Shown here piece after piece: positions 56,279 to 64,000 of a stretch of 64,000 nt of DNA. A program made the position numbers and the translations under genes. The notes below the pieces were generated by a model. It saw nothing but the letters and a program-made list of their open reading frames with translations. It made no database searches and was not told where the DNA came from. The stretch's first letter is position 1; each line of letters opens with the position of its first letter. Origin of the DNA: Echria macrotheca (Eukaryota > Ascomycota > Sordariomycetes > Sordariales > Schizotheciaceae); contig MU839829.1 of NCBI GenBank assembly GCA_030411725.1, positions 1,116,001-1,180,000 on the forward strand, given 5' to 3'.

Positions 56279-59200
56279 ATGCAGAGAATCAAAGGCGCGA
56301 TTGATCGGTCGATTGCCGAGGAACAGTTGAAACACAAGGCAACCCTCGCGAACCAGAAGCTGCCAGCACCGACCTCAACAAGCTCTACCTCAGCTGCCCG
56401 CCGTTCACGGTCCTCCAGCGGAACTAAGACCCAATCTCCCGCCCGGCGACCCAGGAGGAAGCCGGGCGAGGAGGGCTCTTCAAAGGAGACCAATGGCGAC
56501 AGCGCCGTCAACCCTGACCCCGCCGTGTTCGAAGCCGCGTTTGTCATTGACGACACCGACGAGTTTGCTACGCCTGCAAGAGTCGCCACCCCTTCCTCAG
56601 GCGGAAAGGAGCCGGAGATGACATCCACCCAACCCACGGAAGTCGAGGCCTCTGGTCGAAGCGGCAATACCGTATCGCAGAATGGGGACGAGGACGGCGC
56701 AACAAAAGGGGCAGCAGATCCACAACAAACGGCCCCTCCAACTGCTGCGCCCAAGACTGCAGAGCTCTCTCCCGAGATAAGCACCCGGCTGAAGAAGCTG
56801 GAGAAGCTAGAAAAGACATATCCAGGTACGCCTTCAAACGCACAGCCTAGTTCATAAATTTAGGACGAGGTTTTTCTAACGGTAACAACAGAGCTTCTAC
56901 GGTCATATCGCATCGCCCACAGTCGTGCCACTTCCATTGAACCATTCGAGAAGGCGCTGAGAGAAAATACTCCCCTGACTTCGATCAAAGACCCGGATGC
57001 GCTTGTCGAGTATCTTAACCAACTCAACCTCAAAAGCGATATGGTTATGGAAGAGCTGAAGCGCATCTCGACAGAGAAAGATTCGTATAGAAGGAAGGCA
57101 GAAGACGCAGAAAAGGAAGCCGCGGCCTTGAGAGATGAACTCGCTGGCTTGAAAGCTTCTAAGTCCAATCTCGACAGCTCGGATGAATCGAAGGAGAGGG
57201 TGAGCACTGCCGACGACGGCAAGCCCCCTGCTGAGCCACCACGCCCACAAACACCTACCGCTGCCAAATCTCCCGTCTCCAGGGTGTTAAGCGTTTTCTC
57301 TCCCAAACACAAGCCGCATGAGCAAAAGGAAAAGTCCGAAAATGAGGACGGCCACGGCGAGGAGTTCTTTTCGTATGACGACGAGATACCTCAGCTCCAA
57401 GCGGATGTTGAGAAGAAATCCGAAGAGATTCAGGCATTGCAGAACGAGGTGAAGCAGTTGAAGGAGGAGCTGGCAATGACCAAAGAGAACGGCTCGAACC
57501 TGATGGAGAGTCTTGAGAGTGCCATGAGGGAGCTTACCGAGGCTAGAGATAGTGTTGCGGTGAAAACATCTCTGGAGACACAACTTGAAGCTAGGAAAAC
57601 TGAAATCGCTGCCCTGACAGAGCGACTAGAAAAGTCACAGGCTCGACTGAGAGATCTCGAAGGGCGGATGGAAAAAGAAAGGGAAGAAGCGGCCTCGGCT
57701 ATAAAGGCGAAGGCTGATACCCTGTCCGCGACCCTCTCACACAACTCGGAGCTGGAGGTTGAGCTGAAGACGGTCACGGAAGCAAAGCTATCACTCGACA
57801 AAAAGCTCGAAAGCCTGGGCTCTGAGATCGAAGCGCTCAAAAAGTCGAAAGCCGAAGACGAGGACAGGATAAAGCACCTCACCGACCAAATCAAGTCTGC
57901 ACCCACACCGTCGGAGCCTGTCTCCTCAGCCACGACACCCCAAGAAGCCACCCTCACCGTCCCGAGTACCGGCGGCTCGAAGAAAAAGAACAAGAAGAAG
58001 AAGAAGGGCGGCAATGCAGCCGCCGCCTCGGAACCCGCCACAGGTGAGACACAGGACGTCCCACCGCCTTCTCCGGTCGAGGGGTCGGTGAGCGGTGATT
58101 TGCAAGCAGAACTGGCTCGCTTGCAAGAAGAGCTGGCCGAGAAGGACCAGCGTATCGAACGACTGTCGAAGCAGAGGAAGACAGAAGAGGATCTTCGTGA
58201 GGAGATCGAGAATTTGCAAGAGAACTTGATGACTATCGGCCATGACCATGTCGAGGCCAAAGAGCGTATCAAGGAGCTGGAGGCGGAAAAGAGACGACTT
58301 CAAGGCCGGATATCGGAACTTGAAAAGGAGGTTGAGTCTTCCTCGTCTGCGGCAAAGGGCAACGCCAAACTTCAGACCGATCATGAAACCCTCACACAAG
58401 AATTCGATGATCTAAAACTGAAGTCTTCCACTCTCCAATCCGACCTGGCGGCCGCGCAGCAGCTCGCGCAGAGCAGATACAAAGAGCTGACGGAGCTCCG
58501 AGAAGTTCTGCAGAAGATTCAGCCCGAGCTCAAGAGCCTGCGGCAGGACTCGGCAGCGCTCAAGACGGTCAAGGAGGAACTGGCTGCCAAGAACACCGAA
58601 TTACGCAATCTGGAGAAACGCGAAAAGGATCTCAAGACCGAGCTCGGTAGAGTACAGCGTTTGGCGTCAGACCGCGAAGCTGAAATCAAGAACCTTCACG
58701 ACAAGGCCACGGCCGAGACCAATGCCCGTCTACGGCTGGAGGATGAGAAGCGGGTGGCTGGTCGGGACCTTCGCCGCTCTGAAGCCGAAAAGATTGAGCT
58801 GGCTGCCAAGGAGGAGAAGACTGCCCGTGAGCTACAGCGCATCCAGGAAGAGGCAGCAAAGCTTCGACCACGGATCAAGGAGCTCGAGGATGACGTGTCG
58901 CGTCTGAGGAAGGAACAAGAAGTACTGCGGGAAGAAGCTGAGCTGAAGACAAACCAGTACGCCAACGCCCAGAACCTCCTCGGCAGTATGCGCGATCAGA
59001 CGGCCGAGTTGAGCATTCAGCTCAAGGAGAGCCAGTCTCAGTGCGAGAGCCTCGACGAGGAGCTTGCCGAAACACGCAAGATGCTGGGCGAGCGTACCCG
59101 CGAAGCCGAAACCATGCGGCGGCTGCTCGCCGATGTCGACGAGCGTGCCGATAGCAAGGTGCGTGAGATGCGCGCCCGTCTCGATGCGGCTGTTGAGGAG

Positions 59201-59896
59201 CGCGACCGCATGGAAGATGAGTCCAGCGCCCTGGCGCGTCGTAAAGCACGGGAAACTGAGGAGCTCCGGCAGAAGATCCGGGACCTGGAGCGCGAGGTGA
59301 AGGCTCTTAGCAGCGAAAAGGATGATCTTGAGCGGAAGGAGCGCGAATGGCGGCGCCGGCGGGAAGAGTTGGAGGCGTACGAGGAGAAGGCAGGGGTGGA
59401 AGTCAACGAGATGCGTGAAACGGTGTCGAGTCTCCGTTCAACACTTGATGCATCAGAACAGCAGGTCCGCGACATCGAGAGGAAGAACACGGAGCTGCGA
59501 AGAATGCTTGATGAGCATCGGCTGAAATATGACAAGCTGAACAAAGACTACAAGGCCGCCAAGGAGAAGTTAGAGTCACCCGCTGCGGTTCGGGGCTCCA
59601 GCCGAAGCTCGATAGACTCTACAAGGTCGGCCGGGGTGAATGGGTCTGGGACAGGGACACCTCAGGCAGGGGGCAGCCAGGATGCGATGTATCTCAAAAC
59701 AATTCTGCTCCAGTTTCTGGAGCAGAAAGACAACAGGCTGAGAGCGCAGCTGGTACCGGTACTGGGCAAGTTGCTGAAGTTTGACAAGTGAGTAGTCCGT
59801 CCTCTGACTCTACCGGCAGCCCGGTCGCTAACATCTGAACACAGGTCTGATGAACAAAAATGGCTTGCGGCAATCCAGCACATCAGTAGCCGGTAG
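56279..59896 (+). CDS. IMH1: GRIP-domain golgin (Imh1-like)
   Basis: A trans-Golgi tethering protein recruited by the small GTPase Arl1 through its GRIP domain. Exons: 56279-56825, 56892-59787, 59845-59896, giving 1164 residues. Met 56279 starts MQRIKGAIDRSIAEEQ, typical of these golgins. The first 180 residues are Ser/Pro rich with basic patches. A helical segment (LLRSYRIAHSRATSIEPFE) follows. From about residue 225 to 1080 the protein is almost continuous coiled coil with Lys/Glu/Leu heptads, interrupted near residue 540 by a Pro-containing gap with a lysine run (KKKNKKKKKGG). The C-terminus is the GRIP domain: YLKTILLQFLEQKDNRLR, VLGKLLKF, then EQKWLAAIQHI in exon 3. The last intron splits this domain, so a gene model missing exon 3 would lose it. 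Confidence 0.95.
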
Positions 59897-62496
59897 CTGC
59901 ACACCCAGTCTCGAAATATCTCTTGTACAATAACTACATAACTGTCGGTTCTTTACTCGTCGCGACTGCAGCCGCTTATGGCGCATTAGCTCCTCGATCA
60001 TGACTGTGAGGCCTTGAGTCTAGCTAGGTCTGTGTCCCCAGTAATGCTTTCCTACTATGCGTCTTGAGAAAATTTGATGTGTCCTTCGTCTGCCGCCGCC
60101 GCCCACCTCACCGCCAGAATCCGAGAGGGATCTCGAGGCAGGCATCTCCCGGCAGTATGGAATTCTCGTGGCGCTTGAACGTTTGCTGCTACAGCAGGCC
60201 TCCCAATGGAGCAATGGTTACGGCGACGGAAATGCCCTCGGACGACAACGAGTCGGACTGCTTGGCACGAAACTCCGAAGGGTCCATGCGACTTGGAGTG
60301 CAGAAATGGGGTGCCTGGGCCGCTTGGTGGTTGGGCTTCACGCTATGCTGACCACCTTCATCCAGTGTACCTGGGCATGGCCATGCTCGAGCGCGCGCGG
60401 CTTAAAGGCCCAGTGACGGCTGGTCCCGGGTTCCTCGAATCGGAAGTATCCGACGCATGGCCAGAGGATAGGGCCAGAATCGGGCTAATGGCTCAGCTCC
60501 AGCTGAGCGCGGCATGGCAGGAAAAAAAGCCCTCGTCAAGAGCAAGATGCAAGGCTCGTTCAGAATACGCGGTCAACGGCCATAGCCGAGCTACCCATGC
60601 TGCAGCACCAGACTGAGGATGGCTTTCGGCGAAGACGAAAGGATTCTAGCCAGCCGCGGTAAACTAACGGAACACAGCGGCTGCAGTCGTGCTCGTGGCA
60701 CCCCAGTCCAAGAGCGTACAAAGGCCGCATTGCCGGCATTTATTGCTTCGAGAACCGATCCTTCGCGCCAACGCCTAGCATCCGCTCTCCCTTATCGAAA
60801 CATCCATGTGGTAGTCACGCAGGCACGGATGCCCACCCCTCCCAACGTGTTGCTGTTCGCGATTTTGGCTACGGCGGCACAGCCGATTTTCACTGCCGAG
60901 GCTGCCCAAGAGGATCGGTACGGCACAGCAGACTCGGGGATCCGGAAGGGCCGCCGGCGCTTAACTCGACCCCCTTGGCTCACCGCTGCAACGGCATCCC
61001 GTCTGTCTGACGAGACTGCTGATAACGCCATAGGCGCAGTCGAGAGGCATGGAATTTTCTCCCCCTGGTTCCTGGGCCAGACTAGTGTTTGCCGCTCCCA
61101 GGTTGTTGACCGCATGCAGACGCGTGGGCTTTGCGCACTGTTTGACAGTTACACTAGCGTCAAGGTGAAAGGAGGTTCCGGGTTGCAACCGGCCTGGAGG
61201 CAGGCATCGCACCGGCGGTCTGGTGCCGGAGCTGACGTCTCGTTGCCTGCCGGCTCAGTGGCTTGGCCCAGCCGGTGGCGATGAGTGACAGGAACGGGCA
61301 CGCAAACATGCAGGCCAAACTCGATCCCGGCACCGGAAACGCGCCCCGGCGTCGACGCCACCAACCGCAGCCGGCTTCGCCAACCCCGGAGCCCCGCTAT
61401 CGCGGCCGAAAGAAAAAAAAACAGGCCATCTCCGTGCGACAGCTGGCCAGGGCACATTGGCGACCCAGCGCAACGGAACACGTACGTGTCGGTGTTTGCT
61501 TGTTGGACGATGCCGGGTGCAAGGTCCAGGTGCATCGGGCCTGTCCACCTGCTCCGTCTCCCGGTTTAACCCCTTCCAATCCCGTCGTCCGACCGGAACC
61601 TTTCCGGTCCCTGGCGCCAAGAAACTTGGACACGGTGCTGCGGCGCCTTGTGGAGGGACGGTATTGGTGCTTATTGAAGCGGGAAAGACGCAGGTTTCGA
61701 TGCGGTCAGTTGGCAGAATGACTCGTCTCTTTTTCCTCCCACGTCCAAGGAGACCAAGTGCGTCCTCGTGGGTAGGATTTTACATTTGTGGTTGCCAGCC
61801 GGACCACCACACCAGGTTGGTACAGGTACGGCAGTCTGCATGTCTCATCACGCAACCATCTCGCAGCTTCGAGAAGCACAGCTTTCCCTCTACCCGTTGG
61901 GTTTCTTTACTTCCTGAGTGGCCCTTCTGTCCGGTGTCTCAGCCCAGCCTCACCGCGACGCGATGCCCAACAAGTGAGCACGCATGTCTGTCTCAGCCTT
62001 TCGTCCTCCCCAAGGGAACTTGGTACACTAGAAAACTGCATTTCTAGAAGCCGCTCAGACTCGTGCCGAGTTTCCTACTTCAGATACCCCCTCCGTCTCA
62101 TCGGTTTTTTTCTTTTTTTTCTCGTGGCTATCGAGTTGATGTTCCGGCCGATCTAGATTCCCAAGCGCCAGTCAGCGCTTGTCAGCACCGTCCACGATCC
62201 CGGCCAAAATGACCACAACAGTGAGCCGGTTGCATATTATACCGGCGCCGAGCCGGCCGCAGCAAGTGTAGACTTGAGGACCAGCTGTGAACATGGGTCC
62301 CCTCGTCATGAAGAACATCTCGCAAAGTATAAGACGCCAGTCTTGCACTCGCCGGTGGCTTGCGGCTTACCCCTGCTCTTATTCAGCGACACTATCACCC
62401 CCACGCCGGCGCCATCATCGTAGTTTCTTTATCCCCTTAGGTCCTCCGTTGTTTCTCCCAGCCTCTGGCATATTGTCACCAACTCTCAGACTCGAC
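59897..62496. other. gene-free stretch left of the dioxygenase gene
   Basis: 2.6 kb with no supported gene. A 221-codon frame at 60619-61284 is Ala/Arg rich, has no domain and overlaps other open frames of GC-rich DNA. The last 250 bases are CT-rich and TATA-like (ATATTATACC near 62231), plausible promoter and leader for the dioxygenase. Confidence 0.45.
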
Positions 62497-64000
62497 ATGC
62501 TTAACAAAGGCCAGTACATGACCACCGGGGCTACGGGTGGGCTAGTCACAGAGCCCACGGTGACAGATCCTTACCGGTATCAACTCGGCTTTGGCAACCA
62601 CCATGCGAGCGAAGCTATCCCCGGAGCCCTTCCGGGCTATGGAACCAATCTACCGCAGAAGCACAAGTACGGATTGTATGCAGAGCACCTGAACGGGACG
62701 TCCTTCATCTCGAGCCGAGAGAGTGTCTCGAACGTGTACGTCCCCATTTGCGTCCCTCGCTTGCACCTATGTCCACGGTATGGACTTTACCTATTTCCCT
62801 AACTGTCTTGGTGCAGATGGTTGTACAGAGAGCGGCCCGCGGCGCCACATGGTCCCGTCAGGCCGGTTCAGCACGAGGTACGCAGGCCGGTCATTGCGGT
62901 CTCAACCCGCGTTTTCCGTCAGGAAATTCGCTAATCAGGCCGCATAATGCGACCGCCGATGGATTAGAGCGAGTCGTCGTTCCTCCCAACCAACCAAGCC
63001 GTCAGCTTCACGCCACTGCCGCACACCTGGGGCCCACTCCCACCACCCCAGCCCAGCCCTCGATCTGCTCCAGAGCAAGCCGAAGCCGGCGTGGGGTTTG
63101 TTGAGGGTTTGAAAACCATTGGCGGCAACGGCGACGCCACACTCCGCGAAGGCCTCGCCGTGCACCAGTACACCTTCACCTGCGATATGCACCGGAGGGC
63201 CTTTGTGAACCATGATGGCGAGCTTCTACTCATCCCCCAGAGCGGCACGCTGGACATCAAGACGGAGCTGGGTTCCCTGCGCGTCAGCCCGGGCATGATC
63301 GCCGTCCTGCCCGTCGGGATTCGGTACTCTGTTAGCATCGTGGCCTCGGAGACCAGCGGCGACCAAAAGCGAGCGTCGGGGTATGCCCTCGAGATTTTCG
63401 GCACCCGCTTCGCCCTCCCGGAGCTTGGCGTCCTCGGGGCCAACGGCCTCGCCCACGTCCGCGACTTTGAGTACCCCGTGGCGGCGTTCGACTTTGAGCC
63501 ACCAGCGACCACAAGTCCAGCAGCGGGGGGGCCGTGGGAGATCACAGTCAAGCTCTCGGGCCGCTTCTTCTCCTACACACAGCCGCACACGCCCTTCGAC
63601 GTGGTGGCGTGGCACGGCCGGCACGCGCCGTACCGCTACGACCTCGCCCGGTTCACGCACCTCACATCCAACGCCGACCAGCTCGACCCGACGGCGTTTT
63701 GCGTGCTCACGGCGCCGAGCAAGTGGCCGGGCGTGAGCGCCGTCGACTTTTGCGTGTTTGGCGAAAAGTGGCTCGTCTCCAAGGACACGCTGCGCATCCC
63801 GTACTACCACCGCACCATGGCGACGGAGCTGTGCGGCGTCATCCACGGCGCTTACGGCGGCAGCATTAGACGGTTAGAACCCGGCGGGCTGAGCTTCGAG
63901 CAGAGCTTCATGCCGCACGGCGAGACGTATGAGGCCTATCGCGGCGATGTCGACGAGGCGGCAGGCAGCAGAGGTCCGGTCACCGTGGCGAAAGATTACC
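62497..64000 (+). CDS. homogentisate 1,2-dioxygenase family protein, partial at right edge
   Basis: Family members open the ring of homogentisate in phenylalanine/tyrosine breakdown. Exons: 62497-62735, 62817-62877, and 62968 to beyond 64000, with no stop reached (444 residues visible). The first exon has YRYQLGFGNHHASEAIPGAL and KYGLYAEHLNGTSF. Exon 2 is only 61 bases and codes WLYRERPAAPHGPVRP. Exon 3 carries SFLPTNQAVSFTPLPHTWGP, VVAWHGRHAPYRYDL and the iron ligands His381, Glu387 (YYHRTMATE) and His417 (MPHGETY). The start could be Met 62497 or 62518. The segment after His417 reads GETYEAY rather than the usual PHGPD-type sequence, and spacing to that His is six residues longer than in the human enzyme. 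It may be a paralogue with another ring-cleavage substrate. Confidence 0.85.

Noticed and set aside
60619..61284. 221-codon frame before the dioxygenase gene
   Set aside because: Ala/Arg-rich, with no recognisable domain. Equally long frames overlap it, so chance in GC-rich DNA is likely.

Overview
The window looks like nuclear DNA from a filamentous ascomycete (Pezizomycotina, most likely Sordariomycetes and possibly Sordariales). The signs are short GT..AG introns, GC-rich coding sequence with strong third-position bias, long gene-free spacers, a binuclear zinc-cluster regulator, and fungal versions of Brl1, lunapark, SRPK, Iws1, Imh1, cutinase, tyrosinase and a cytochrome-only cellobiose-dehydrogenase relative. 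Exons were joined by hand from splice signals, reading-frame continuity and family motifs. No transcript data were available. The class-level assignment is inference.

Layout. 1-2381 holds no supported gene. 2382-3695 (-) is a short secreted tyrosinase in five exons. 6806-7966 (+) is an unrecognised two-exon gene. 9189-10620 (+) is a secreted bicupin of the oxalate decarboxylase type. 12427-14950 (+) is an SRPK kinase, convergent with the transcription elongation factor Iws1/Spn1 (16114-17493, -). Iws1 shares a short divergent promoter with a Brl1/Brr6-type nuclear envelope protein (18042-19670, +). Two DNA-binding proteins follow: a Zn2Cys6 activator (21090-23847, +) and a C2H2 zinc-finger protein (25074-26878, +). 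A sparse, base-skewed 3 kb stretch then leads to a possible small ORF (29966-30166) and a mitochondrial HTD2-like dehydratase (30436-31750, -).

32289-33887 is the most unusual part. It holds two related, inverted, non-autonomous mobile elements, about 1.09 kb and 300 bp, with shared termini, distinct subterminal ends, repeated palindromic 11-mers and an internal 12-bp tandem array. To the right lie a small Cys-containing ORF (34297-34560, -), a stand-alone CDH-type cytochrome (36161-36969, -), an ankyrin protein (39763-40395, -), an SREBP-type bHLH factor without membrane segments (41439-42591, -), an Arg/Pro/Ser-rich repeat protein (45055-46920, -), a cutinase (47853-48605, -), a disordered protein (50087-52156, -), a Cys-rich/RASSRP-repeat protein (53087-53713, -), lunapark (54203-55353, -), the golgin Imh1 (56279-59896, +) and a divergent homogentisate-dioxygenase family member that runs off the right edge (62497-64000, +).

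No biosynthetic cluster or operon-like unit is evident. Housekeeping genes (SRPK, Iws1, Brl1, HTD2, lunapark, Imh1) are interspersed with secreted enzymes suited to plant or phenolic substrates (tyrosinase, oxalate decarboxylase, cytochrome, cutinase) and with fast-evolving disordered proteins. No tRNA, rRNA, CRISPR or virus-like sequence was recognised.
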